A DNA stretch of 64,000 bases, taken from positions 23,110 to 87,109 of the forward strand of contig JACQDB010000125.1 in the NCBI GenBank assembly GCA_016201275.1. The letters are read 5' to 3'. The notes below the pieces were generated by a model. It was given only the letters and a program-made list of their open reading frames with translations, did not search any database and had not been told where the DNA came from. This DNA is from Acidobacteriota bacterium. Lineage in GTDB: Bacteria > Acidobacteriota > Blastocatellia > UBA7656. Below are positions 7,939 through 15,835 of the stretch, in pieces (within the stretch, counting starts at the first letter, position 1; every line of letters starts with the position of its first letter). The position numbers were made by a program, and so were the translations under genes.

Positions 7939-8994
7939 TTACTCTTTCCTGTGTTCTTTTGCCGCTGAAAATTTTGCCATACGTCCGCCCGGCCCCGCAG
8001 CCCAGCCGACCTTCGTAGCGTTTACAAAACTGACGGCATTGTAATTCTCTTTGTCCAGTGCTATCCACGACGCGCCGTTGTCGGTTGAATATTCGGAACC
8101 CGAAGTACCGACGACAACGATTATTGCATTGCGCCCGCTACCCGCATACGCCACGCACGACCGGAAGCCTGCGGCATTGCCAGCCAGTTTCCATGACTTG
8201 CCACCATCACTGGTCACCGCTACGCTTCTGTCCGCTTCGTTCGGCTTATCGTAAGTGCCGCCGATGATGATGCCATGTTTTGCGTCTGTAAACGCGATGG
8301 AAAAAATTCCTGCCGCCGCAACCCCGCTAATGATCGGCGTAGCGCTTACCGTCCAACTCTTGCCACGGTCGGTTGAGCGAAACACTCGCGCCGCTTTGCC
8401 GCCGGTGGCAAACCAGGCATTCGTTTTGCCCTGCACGGTGATGCAGGTTCCGCTGGCCGCAAAGCCGCCTTCGCCATCAATTGCCGCAGGCAGTTTTTCC
8501 GGCGCTATGGGGGTCCAATTCCTGCCGCCGTCCTCGGTTATGATGATAAGAAATTTGCCGTTCACAGGGTCGCTCATAGCGATGCCGTGATTTTTGTCCC
8601 AAAATGCCATCGCGTCAAAAAAGGCGTCTTTATTGGTGTTTTTGAATTGCAAAGACCAGCTCTTGCCGCCATCTGTAGTCTTGTAAATCCGCGAAGCCTC
8701 GCCGTTGCCTATGCTCAAAATGTAAGCCGTGCTGGCATCGAAAGCGTCTATGTCGCGGAAGTCCAAATCTTCAGCGCCCGCGACGTTGCCGACTTCCCAA
8801 CTCTTGCCGCCATCGGTGGTTTTTACGAATGTGCCTTTCGTGCCGCTGGCCCAGGCGACTTCGTCGCTTACCGCCGAGAGTCCGCGAAAGTCCGCTTTTG
8901 TGCCGCTCGTCTGTTGCTGCCATTGCGCGCTGCCGAACATTGCCGCGACCAAAACGAAGAGGATGCAAAAGACTCCTTCAAACAATTTTCTCAT
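7939..8994 (-). CDS. exported Ycf48/BNR-repeat beta-propeller protein
   Basis: The product is 351 residues. A signal peptide (MRKLFEGVFCILFVLVAAMF to about residue 23) is followed by repeated blades, each ending in TTDGGKSW-like motifs: KTTDGGKSWEV, KTTDGGKSWSL, ITEDGGRNWTP, STDRGKSWTV, TSDGGKSWKL and STDNGASWIA. This is the Ycf48/sortilin/sialidase-like propeller. In plastids Ycf48 assists photosystem II; in non-photosynthetic bacteria the role is unknown. Its start codon overlaps (ATGA) the stop of the coxL 3'-end remnant at 8991, so ancestrally it directly followed a coxL-type gene and is probably a true operon member. Confidence 0.85.
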   Translation of the reverse strand: MRKLFEGVFCILFVLVAAMFGSAQWQQQTSGTKADFRGLSAVSDEVAWASGTKGTFVKTTDGGKSWEVGNVAGAEDLDFRDIDAFDASTAYILSIGNGEASRIYKTTDGGKSWSLQFKNTNKDAFFDAMAFWDKNHGIAMSDPVNGKFLIIITEDGGRNWTPIAPEKLPAAIDGEGGFAASGTCITVQGKTNAWFATGGKAARVFRSTDRGKSWTVSATPIISGVAAAGIFSIAFTDAKHGIIIGGTYDKPNEADRSVAVTSDGGKSWKLAGNAAGFRSCVAYAGSGRNAIIVVVGTSGSEYSTDNGASWIALDKENYNAVSFVNATKVGWAAGPGGRMAKFSAAKEHRKE

Positions 8995-9071
8995 TGAGCT
9001 TCACTTTGATTGACCGCCTGCCAAATCTTTTCCGGCCTCAAGGGCATATCCAGATGACGCACGCCGAAAGG
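8991..9071 (-). pseudogene. duplicated 3' end of coxL (remnant)
   Basis: The minus strand reads PPFGVRHLDMPLRPEKIWQA then VNQSEAQ and a stop, in the same style as the end of the intact coxL (SPYGVRHLDMPLRPEKIWQA, VNQA). The DNA 9008-9071 matches 9736-9799 at about 58 of 64 positions. Only the last ~27 codons remain; similarity ends near the 3' end of the antitoxin gene. The TGA at 8993-8991 overlaps the ATG of the Ycf48-like gene, the junction expected in an uninterrupted operon. Confidence 0.8.
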
Positions 9072-9084
9072 CGGCCACGAATGC

Positions 9085-9402
9085 TCAAGCGCGACTTTGG
9101 GCAAGCGGGGCTTTGCGTTTGGTTTTCCGCTTTTTTGGAACCAGCGGAATCAGACAGCGCAACGCTTTGTTGACGGATTCCGAATCGGGAAAATATTCGC
9201 GCACATCGCGCTCCAACATCACTGCGCCATCTTCCAGCGTGAAATGCTGCACGATGGTCGAGCCGTCGTTTTGGTGAATGGTTACCGTGTGACCTTGGCG
9301 ATAGGCTTTATAGTGCTTGCCACGAACGCCGCCTCTGAAATCATATTCGGGCAGCATTTCATCAACCTCTTCTGCTATTGGTTTAGAATCTTTTTTCTTC
9401 AT
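9085..9402 (-). CDS. probable antitoxin partner of BrnT
   Basis: The product is 105 residues from ATG 9402, which overlaps the end of brnT by 20 nt. The core EMLPEYDFRGGVRGKHYKAY, then HQNDGSTIVQHFTLEDGAVM and LERDVREYFPDSESVNKAL, resembles a family I remember beside BrnT toxins in cyanobacteria and other phyla; it differs from classical BrnA. The C-terminus is very basic (KKRKTKRK). The overlap and order (toxin first) match brnTA operons. Antitoxin function is inferred from position. Confidence 0.75.
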   Translation of the reverse strand: MKKKDSKPIAEEVDEMLPEYDFRGGVRGKHYKAYRQGHTVTIHQNDGSTIVQHFTLEDGAVMLERDVREYFPDSESVNKALRCLIPLVPKKRKTKRKAPLAQSRA

Positions 9403-9667
9403 ATATTTCTCGTTCCCATTCAGTTGCCTTGCGACCACTGATGAGTCGAATACGATCTCCGCGCTGCGTATAAACGACCACTAGGATTCGCCCCTTTGTA
9501 GAGGTTCCTATATCAACAAATCGTTCTTCAATCCTCGAATGTTTGGGGTCATCTATCGTGATGGTGAAGGGGTCGTCAAAAACGGTTTTCGCCTCGTCAA
9601 AACTGATCTTATGGCGTTTGAGATTCGCTTTGGCTTTCTCTTCGTCCCATTCAAAATTCAAATCCAT
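9383..9667 (-). CDS. brnT: BrnT family toxin
   Basis: The product is 94 residues from ATG 9667. The BrnT ribonuclease fold is clear: FEWDEEKAKANLKRHKISFD at the N-terminus, EAKTVFDDP, then GRILVVVYTQRGDRIRLISG and RKATEWEREIYE. BrnT toxins are RNase E/RelE-like ribonucleases that block translation. It lies 60 bp downstream of the stop of the intact coxL, with its partner antitoxin behind it, and the pair is bracketed by the true coxL end and its duplicate. Confidence 0.9.
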   Translation of the reverse strand: MDLNFEWDEEKAKANLKRHKISFDEAKTVFDDPFTITIDDPKHSRIEERFVDIGTSTKGRILVVVYTQRGDRIRLISGRKATEWEREIYEEKRF

Positions 9668-9727
9668 TGCAAACAACCTGAATCATTATCAGCTTCTTTA
9701 TCGAGGCATTTCAACTGTGAGCGACCA

Positions 9728-12130
9728 TCAAGCCTGATTGACCGCCTGCCAAATCTTTTCCGGCCTGAGTGGCATATCCAGATGACGCACGCCATACGGC
9801 GACAGCGCATCTACGACTGCGCCGACTACAGCGGGAGTTGCACCAATCGTTCCGGCTTCGCCTACGCCTTTGACACCCATAGGATTGACCGGCGAAGGCG
9901 TCTCCGTTCGGTCCAGTTCCAGATGCGGAATCATCGCCGCTTTCGGCAGCGCGTAATCCATCAGGGTTCCGGTGATGAGTTGGCCTTGCTCGTCATAGAC
10001 CACTTCTTCATAGAGCGCCTGGCCGATGGCCTGCACGATGCCGCCGTGAATTTGGCCTTCGACGATCATCGGATTGATGACCTTGCCGCAATCGTCAACC
10101 GCTACGTACTTCACAATCTTAATGTCGCCGGTCTCTTTATCTATTTCGACCACGCAGATGTGTGTGCCGAACGGAAAGGTGAAATTCGTCGGCTCGAAGA
10201 AATGCGTAGCCGACATTCCCGGCTCCATTCCCGGCGGCAATTCTCTGGCGATGTGCGCCGCCAGCGCGATGTCTTGAATCGAGATTTGCTTGTCTTCAAC
10301 ATTCGGTTCCGGCAAGGCTGCGGCGGGTGCTTCGCTGACCGGCACATCTGGGTCGGAAACCCCGCCTGCCACAGAAGCGGCTCTGGTAGCCGGTTTCGAG
10401 AACTTGCCTTCTTTGAACGTCACACTTGAAGCATCGGCTCCGAGCATATGCGCGGCGATTTGTTTGGCTTTCTCTTTCAATTTTTCAACCGCCAGAAATA
10501 CCGCTGTACCGCCTACGGCGATGCCGCGACTGCCGAACGTGCCTATGCCGTATTGCACGATTGCCGTGTCGCCATGAATCACCGTCACATCTTCAAGCGC
10601 GATGCCAAATTCATCGGCGACGATCTGCGCGAACGATGTCTCTTCGCCTTGACCGTGCGGCGAAATGCCCGTCAACACGGTGACTTTGCCAGTCGGTTCG
10701 ATTCGTACAGTGGCGCTTTCCCAACCGCCTGCGGGCATCGCCTGCGACGGGCCGAGGGCGCAGATTTCTACATAAGTCGAAACGCCTATGCCGACGATGC
10801 GGCCTGCGTCGCGGGCTTGTTTCTGCATCTGGCGCAAGCCCGTATAATCGGCCATCGCCAAGGCTTTATCGAGCGCGCCTTGATAATTGCCGCTGTCATA
10901 AGACAAGCCAGTTTTGGTGGCAAATGGGAATTCATCGGGCTGCGGAAAATTCCTGCGCCGCACCTCAACCACATCCATGCCCAATTCGGCAGCGACCAGG
11001 TCAACGGCGCGTTCGATGACATAGGTCGCTTCGGGGCGACCCGCGCCGCGATACGCATCGGTAGCCATTTTGTTGGTGAAGCAGGCGGTGATGTTCATCT
11101 GTATTGCAGGGATTTTGTAACAGCCCGACAGCATCAAACCGGTCAAGGTAGGAATCGCCGGAGTTAGCAATTGAAGATACGCGCCCATGTCTGCGAAGAC
11201 GTTATAGCGCAGTCCGGTAATTTCGCCATCGTTCTTGCAGCCGATTTCGATGTAGCCAACTTGACCGCGTCCGTGAATCGTCGCCTGCATATTTTCGCGC
11301 CGCGTTTCAATCCATTTCACCGGCTTATTCAGTTGCATGGCAATCCAGCCGAGCAAGGCTTCTTCGGCATAGACGTTGAGTTTCGAGCCGAAGCCGCCGC
11401 CGACCTCCGGGGTGATGACGCGCAGTTTGTTTTCCGGTATGCCAATCATAATGGCAAGCTGTGTGCGTAAGAGATGCGGAATTTGTGTCGAAGACCAGAC
11501 GGTGAGTTCCTGTTCGCCGGGAAAGTAACGCGCCAATACGCCTCGCGGTTCCATAGCGATGGGTGCAAGGCGTTGATGCACGACGCGCTGCTTAATAATT
11601 TTGTCGGCTGCACCGAGCGCCGCTTCGATGTCGCCTTCGCCGGAGGTTAAGCGATAAGCGATGTTGTCGCCATATTCTTCATACACCAAAGGCGAGCCTT
11701 CTTTGGCGGCTTCTTCGACATCAACGACAGCGGGTAGTTCTTCATAATCCACCATGATTAAATCAATCGCATCACGCGCCGCATACTTGTCGGTAGCGAC
11801 GACGGCGGCGAGGGGTTGACCGACGAACACCGCATGGTCATTGGCGAGTACGCGATAATCCGGCACTTTCAAATCCGGCAAGGCCCCTGCACAAGGCACT
11901 GCGCCGACTTTATCGGCCACGTCTTTGCCTGTATAAACGGCGACGACGCCGGGCGCGGCAAGCGCTTCGCTGGTGTCTATGCCGGTGATGTGGGCGTGAG
12001 CGTACATCGAGCGCAGAAAGGCGACGTGCAGGGTGTCCGGCAATTTGATGTCATCCACATAATGCCCTATGCCTTGAATCAAGCGCGGGTCTTCGGTGCG
12101 TTTTATTTTTTCTCCAACATATTTCGCCAT
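9728..12130 (-). CDS. coxL: molybdopterin-binding large subunit, form II CoxL type
   Basis: The product is 800 residues with the two aldehyde-oxidase/xanthine-dehydrogenase domains. Motifs include GGGFGSK at 244-250, the active-site loop AYRGAGR at 359-365 and GVKGVGEAGTIGATP near the end. AYRGAGR is the form II signature; proven CO oxidisers of form I carry AYxCSFR, so CO oxidation should not be assumed. The large subunit binds the Mo cofactor and substrate. Residues near 575-620 form a Pro/Ala-rich insert whose DNA includes a palindrome (10375-10400) resembling intergenic repeats. The C-terminal ~21 codons have a diverged copy at 8991-9071, suggesting the end was regenerated when the BrnT cassette arrived. 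Confidence 0.93.
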   Translation of the reverse strand: MAKYVGEKIKRTEDPRLIQGIGHYVDDIKLPDTLHVAFLRSMYAHAHITGIDTSEALAAPGVVAVYTGKDVADKVGAVPCAGALPDLKVPDYRVLANDHAVFVGQPLAAVVATDKYAARDAIDLIMVDYEELPAVVDVEEAAKEGSPLVYEEYGDNIAYRLTSGEGDIEAALGAADKIIKQRVVHQRLAPIAMEPRGVLARYFPGEQELTVWSSTQIPHLLRTQLAIMIGIPENKLRVITPEVGGGFGSKLNVYAEEALLGWIAMQLNKPVKWIETRRENMQATIHGRGQVGYIEIGCKNDGEITGLRYNVFADMGAYLQLLTPAIPTLTGLMLSGCYKIPAIQMNITACFTNKMATDAYRGAGRPEATYVIERAVDLVAAELGMDVVEVRRRNFPQPDEFPFATKTGLSYDSGNYQGALDKALAMADYTGLRQMQKQARDAGRIVGIGVSTYVEICALGPSQAMPAGGWESATVRIEPTGKVTVLTGISPHGQGEETSFAQIVADEFGIALEDVTVIHGDTAIVQYGIGTFGSRGIAVGGTAVFLAVEKLKEKAKQIAAHMLGADASSVTFKEGKFSKPATRAASVAGGVSDPDVPVSEAPAAALPEPNVEDKQISIQDIALAAHIARELPPGMEPGMSATHFFEPTNFTFPFGTHICVVEIDKETGDIKIVKYVAVDDCGKVINPMIVEGQIHGGIVQAIGQALYEEVVYDEQGQLITGTLMDYALPKAAMIPHLELDRTETPSPVNPMGVKGVGEAGTIGATPAVVGAVVDALSPYGVRHLDMPLRPEKIWQAVNQA
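10375..10400. repeat. palindrome resembling the GAAAC/GTTTC family, inside coxL
   Basis: The + strand GGCTCTGGTAGCCGGTTTCG (10379-10398) is identical to the copy at 47704-47723. It lies in the coding sequence of coxL, encoding a segment around SKPATRAAS, at the start of a low-complexity insert. The repeat family is otherwise intergenic. Confidence 0.55.
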
Positions 12131-12147
12131 AAAAACCTCCAGATTTG

Positions 12148-12178
12148 TTACTGGTTACTGGTTACTGGTTACTGGTTC
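12148..12178 (+). repeat. heptamer array (TTACTGG)n
   Basis: Four copies of TTACTGG in tandem. The last codons and stop of the four-helix-bundle gene (PVTSNQ) lie within it. The facing partner array, (CCAGTAA/CCAATAA)n, is at 12591-12630 on the other side of that gene. Confidence 0.85.
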
Positions 12179-12544
12179 TTCTATCTTCTGCGAGATTGAA
12201 CGTAAAAAAGCATTTAATTTAGGGGAAAGTTCTTCAAGCAAAGGCTTGAGTTCAGTGATTTGCTCATCGTTTAAGAGATTTCTTTTGTATGCGCGTCGTA
12301 ACCAATGTCTCGTTTCGTATAAAGAGCCTCGGGCGATTCTGACAAATCGGCGATTATCCTGATAACTTCCGCGCCCGTTACCTTCGGCAATATTAGCTCC
12401 AATACTATCGGCGGCTTTGACGATTTGCTTGCCAACGGTGTCTTTGGCGAAAGAGTCCCATTTGACAACTGTTTTCCAAATATTATCTGCCAACTTCTCA
12501 GCCAGTTGGTAAACCTGCAAATTTTCAAAGCTATTATTGGGCAT
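12155..12544 (-). CDS. four-helix-bundle protein, 23S rRNA-IVP family
   Basis: The product is 129 residues, typical length. FENLQVYQLAEKLADNIWKT, then QIVKAADSIGANIAEGNGRG and RFVRIARGSLYETRHWL match the S23/IVP four-helix-bundle family. Members are found inside 23S rRNA intervening sequences and as free-standing genes; the molecular role is unknown, though the related Avd protein assists diversity-generating retroelements. It lies between coxS and coxL and is flanked by inverted heptamer arrays; its C-terminus is encoded by one of them. No reverse transcriptase is nearby. Confidence 0.88.
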   Translation of the reverse strand: MPNNSFENLQVYQLAEKLADNIWKTVVKWDSFAKDTVGKQIVKAADSIGANIAEGNGRGSYQDNRRFVRIARGSLYETRHWLRRAYKRNLLNDEQITELKPLLEELSPKLNAFLRSISQKIEEPVTSNQ

Positions 12545-12559
12545 ACCTGTCTCCTGATT

Positions 12560-12630
12560 GGTTATTGATTACGGGTTATTCATTCAAAAGCCAATAACCA
12601 GTAACCAATAACCAGTAACCAATAACTAAT
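12560..12630 (+). repeat. heptamer arrays facing each other, partner of 12148-12178
   Basis: GGTTATTGATTACGGGTTATT (12560-12580) is followed by five CCAATAA/CCAGTAA heptamers (12591-12625) and CTAAT. The second part is the reverse complement of the TTACTGG array at 12148. The array runs into the stop codon of coxS. Confidence 0.8.
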
Positions 12631-13114
12631 CGCCGGAGGCGGCTTGCGTGTTGATTTTTCCGGCAGCGTATTTCACCGCTGCGACGATGTTTTGATAGCC
12701 CGTGCAGCGGCACAGATTGCCTTCCAAGCCGTGGCGTATCTCGTCGTCGCTGGCGTGTGGGTTGCGTAACAGAATTTGCGCTCCGGCGACAATCATGCCC
12801 GGTGTGCAATAGCCGCATTGCAGGCCATGCTTTTCCCAGAAGCCTTCCTGCACCGGATGCAGCACGCCGTTGGCCGCCAGTCCTTCGATAGTGGTGACCG
12901 ATGAACCATCGGCTTGAATGGCGAGGATCGTGCAGGACTTCACCGCTTGTCCGTCAAGCATGACCGTGCAAGCGCCGCAGATGGAGGTTTCGCAACCGAC
13001 GTGCGTGCCGGTCAGTCCCAAGACATCGCGCAGGTAATGAACCAGTAATAAGCGCGGCTCGATTTCCGCCGTGTGAGCCGTGCCGTTGACTTTGATGCTG
13101 ACAGCTTTGTTCAT
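12626..13114 (-). CDS. coxS: [2Fe-2S] small subunit of the molybdenum hydroxylase
   Basis: The product is 162 residues. ATG 13114 is chosen because AGAGGTGG precedes it by a few bases. The plant-type ferredoxin motif [16 protein letters not shown] and the helical C-terminal motif CGYCTPGMI ... [10 protein letters not shown] supply the Cys ligands for two [2Fe-2S] clusters. The protein carries electrons from the Mo centre of CoxL to the FAD of CoxM. It is the first gene of the operon. Confidence 0.94.
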   Translation of the reverse strand: MNKAVSIKVNGTAHTAEIEPRLLLVHYLRDVLGLTGTHVGCETSICGACTVMLDGQAVKSCTILAIQADGSSVTTIEGLAANGVLHPVQEGFWEKHGLQCGYCTPGMIVAGAQILLRNPHASDDEIRHGLEGNLCRCTGYQNIVAAVKYAAGKINTQAASGD

Positions 13115-13294
13115 AAAAGCCACCTCTTGTAGTTTGAAATACGGGGGTGAAACATTAAAAAGAACGAAAAACGAGCAACAGTTTTATACATCCGAAATGG
13201 TTGGCTGACAAATGAAATTCAACCGAAAATTGCGGCTTCAGAAAACTTCGCTTGCAGCCGGAAGCGAAATTCGATTTTGCGAAGCGCGGCGGCC

Positions 13295-15010
13295 TCACGC
13301 TTTTTTGCGAAGTGAAAAAAACGCGAGAGCGCACCAGCCGAGCCAGCCGAAAAGCGACAGATATTTACCAATGGTGCGCGGCGGTGTGTCTTCAAAATTT
13401 AAGGTCAAGCGCTGGTCGCCGGGTTCGACCGTGACTTCAATCGTGCCTTCTTTACCGGGCGCAACGTCAAGGGGATTGCCCTCTACGCGAGCCACCCAGC
13501 CGGGAAAATAGAGGGTTCGCAGTTTGATGGTTGAGGTCGTGGCGGCGTGAATTTGGTAACTTTGCTGATAGCCGAAATCATCAAGCGGTTGCACCTCGGC
13601 GTTGCCGTCAATCTCCAGCACCGGCGGCTTCTCGAATTCATCCAGGCGTTTCTGCCGATCCAGAAAAATGGTGCGGTATTCGGCGACTTCCAGAGCCGAA
13701 AGCCCGGCATCAAGTTCCTGCCGGTTATAACTCGCACGCACCACCAGCAACGCGCTGATGCCGAGCATCATCACCAGCGTCAGCGCCAGCGCGAGGCTGA
13801 AAATCGTCCGTTGTTTTTTTTCGCCTGCAAGCAACGCCGCCGCGCCGCCCACAAGCATAGCGACCGACAGAATCGTGATGGTCAACCAGCGAAAAGGAAA
13901 TTGAATGTAAGCAAACTGCGAAAGATTTTCCCACAACAGTGCGCTCAATCGCGTGGTGAACAACAGACTGATGGCGGAGACTACGAAGGCGGCAAGCAAG
14001 GATTTTTTTACACTTGTATTTGGTTTTACTCTCTGACGATTGCGCCAGATGATCGCGGCGCTGACGATAAAGAGAAGCGCTACACTCAAGGCCGTCAGAT
14101 TGACGCTGTCCAAATAGTAGAAGCGTCTGCCTTCGGGCGGCGGAAAAAAATCGGCGCGCCACAGACTGCGCCATTGCTCGAAGAGAAAGAATTTTGTGAA
14201 AGGAATTCTCAGAGCGCGATCAATGCGTATGTATTTCACTTCAAAGATGAGCGGCACAAGAAACATCGCGCTCATCAAAATGCTCAATGCCGAAGCCCCT
14301 GCGGCTTGCAGGCTGCGCCGCCAGTCTCTGGTCAGCAATAAAAAAAAGAGCGGCAGAAACAGCGTCATCTCGAAAGCGATGGTCACATGAGTCAACAGCA
14401 GCAGCGCATAGCTGAAGGCGAAATAAAGACTCGCTCGCAAGCCGCCAACTGTTGCCAAACGCCAGGCGGCAGCCGCGACCAGCGGTAGCCACGCAAACGC
14501 CCAGAACTCTGAAAGCGCCGACCGATGATACAGATCAAACAGATGATATGGCGCGATTGTATAAACTACAGCCGCCAGCAAACTGCACCCCGGTGCAAGC
14601 ACGGTGCGGCTGAAGCGGTACATGGTCAAGCCGGAAATCGTCAGCGCAAACCAACACCCAAGACAGACCGCAAACATCGGATTGCGTACAACCAGATGGA
14701 ACGCCGCGACGACGTAATAAGGCAGAGGCGGATAGTACAGCATCACCGGATTGCCCTGCTTGTAATTGGAATTGGGCAACCAGCGCGGATAGAGTTGGCC
14801 TTCGCGCAAAGCTTCGATGAAATCATTGGCGCGACGATAGTGCATCGCCGCATCGTCGCCGTTTGGTAGTCCGCGAATCAGTATCGGCAAGGTAAAAAGC
14901 GTGGCCACAAAGACGATGATGAACAAGGCTCGCGTGTCGTTGAGCCAAGGGAATTGCCAGTCGGCGGGTTCAACATATGGCTTGGGTGTCACTACTGTCT
15001 CTTGGATCAT
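13295..15010 (-). CDS. polytopic membrane protein, GT-C-like (6-pyruvoyl-tetrahydropterin-synthase-related family)
   Basis: About 571 residues if started at ATG 15010; an upstream TTG at 15100 in the same frame would add 30 residues but overlaps the preceding gene. After an N-terminal helix come an acidic loop (GLPNGDDAAMHYRRANDF), GQLYPRWLPNSNYKQGNPVM and LYYPPLPYYV, the pattern of bacterial GT-C-type glycosyltransferase-like membrane proteins wrongly named after PTPS. About 10 hydrophobic helices precede a soluble C-terminal domain with a jelly-roll look (near FPGWVARVEG), then a final helix. Probable role in cell-surface glycan or lipid glycosylation, inferred. The 170-bp gap to coxS shows nothing notable. 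Confidence 0.7.
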   Translation of the reverse strand: MIQETVVTPKPYVEPADWQFPWLNDTRALFIIVFVATLFTLPILIRGLPNGDDAAMHYRRANDFIEALREGQLYPRWLPNSNYKQGNPVMLYYPPLPYYVVAAFHLVVRNPMFAVCLGCWFALTISGLTMYRFSRTVLAPGCSLLAAVVYTIAPYHLFDLYHRSALSEFWAFAWLPLVAAAAWRLATVGGLRASLYFAFSYALLLLTHVTIAFEMTLFLPLFFLLLTRDWRRSLQAAGASALSILMSAMFLVPLIFEVKYIRIDRALRIPFTKFFLFEQWRSLWRADFFPPPEGRRFYYLDSVNLTALSVALLFIVSAAIIWRNRQRVKPNTSVKKSLLAAFVVSAISLLFTTRLSALLWENLSQFAYIQFPFRWLTITILSVAMLVGGAAALLAGEKKQRTIFSLALALTLVMMLGISALLVVRASYNRQELDAGLSALEVAEYRTIFLDRQKRLDEFEKPPVLEIDGNAEVQPLDDFGYQQSYQIHAATTSTIKLRTLYFPGWVARVEGNPLDVAPGKEGTIEVTVEPGDQRLTLNFEDTPPRTIGKYLSLFGWLGWCALAFFSLRKKA

Positions 15011-15077
15011 CACGCTTGCGCTTTTGGCATCAATCCCGATTTTGCTCTCAGTTTCCAACGGGTTCGGGACAATGCCT

Positions 15078-15602
15078 TTAGTCTTCGGAATCCATCGCAA
15101 TCTCTGTGGCGCTTCTCAGGGGTTTGGGATGCAGCTTTTCATACTCTTTGCGAAACTCCTCAAGTAAGGGCAATTCAAGAGTGTCTTTCATGCGGTTGGC
15201 GGCGCGTTTACTGGCAATCAAGTCGCGTAGATTAACAATTGGGAAGATGCCTTCACGATGCATACGAGCTTTGGCCTTCGCATAATCTTGGATCCCATCC
15301 GGCGCAAAGATTAAATCTATATCGAAGGGGCCGCTTTTGATTTGAATGAAATCTTTACCGGCAATAATTTGCTGTTCAATCACTTCGTCTAATGTGAAAC
15401 CCAGCTGGTTTAACGCTCTGACAATGCGTTGTCCATTCTCAGGCGAGCGTGCCGGGAAGACATCTACATCTTGAGTGGTTCCGGGATACCCCAGTAGAAT
15501 CGCGCCACTCTTGCCGATAAACATATAATCAACCCCTTCGGCATTGAAAGCTTGAGCCAATTCCTGAGCTTGCGCCGGATAGAAATTTGGTCGTTTCGTC
15601 AT
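15078..15602 (-). CDS. nucleotidyltransferase-fold protein (DUF6036/AbiEii-like)
   Basis: The product is 174 residues. GKSGAILLGYPGTTQDVDVF near residues 30-49 is the minimal nucleotidyltransferase GS..T.D.D motif, with a further Asp in FDIDLIF around residue 95. LRDLIASKRAANRMKDTLEL is the C-terminal helix seen in the DUF6036/AbiEii-like group. These proteins often act as toxins or as antitoxins that transfer nucleotides. It starts 2 nt after the stop of the 76-residue gene upstream, suggesting a functional pair. Confidence 0.78.
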   Translation of the reverse strand: MTKRPNFYPAQAQELAQAFNAEGVDYMFIGKSGAILLGYPGTTQDVDVFPARSPENGQRIVRALNQLGFTLDEVIEQQIIAGKDFIQIKSGPFDIDLIFAPDGIQDYAKAKARMHREGIFPIVNLRDLIASKRAANRMKDTLELPLLEEFRKEYEKLHPKPLRSATEIAMDSED

Positions 15603-15604
15603 GA

Positions 15605-15835
15605 TTACTCATTCTCTTGATGCGGATCAGCAGGTTGATAGCCGAGATAAGCCGGTAGATGAGTCGCGCACCATTCCCGATATTCTGCCGTGGAGTTAAA
15701 GATGCGATAATCGGCATCATCCAGCACGGGTTTATAGACATAACAAAAACCATACTTGATACGCTCTTCAAGAGAGCGTTGTAGATTGCGACGGCATTGC
15801 TCTCGAAACTCCTGCAAATCATTTTTCATGACCAT
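15605..15835 (-). CDS. small charged protein paired with the nucleotidyltransferase
   Basis: The product is 76 residues: KNDLQEFREQCRRNLQRSLE at the N-terminus, then aromatic-rich YGFCYVYKPVLDDADYRIF and EYREWCATHLPAYLGY. No family is recognised. Start ATG 15835 overlaps the end of mazG by 17 nt and a second ATG lies two codons in. Only 2 nt separate it from the nucleotidyltransferase gene, so the two are probably co-translated. It may be the partner in a toxin-antitoxin-like pair (inference). Confidence 0.6.
   Translation of the reverse strand: MVMKNDLQEFREQCRRNLQRSLEERIKYGFCYVYKPVLDDADYRIFNSTAEYREWCATHLPAYLGYQPADPHQENE

Noticed and set aside
9728..12130. Calling the operon an aerobic CO dehydrogenase
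   Set aside because: The large subunit carries AYRGAGR (form II), not the AYxCSFR of proven CO oxidisers; the substrate is left open.
12148..12630. Diversity-generating retroelement suggested by the Avd-like four-helix protein
   Set aside because: No reverse transcriptase, template repeat or variable repeat pair is found in the window.
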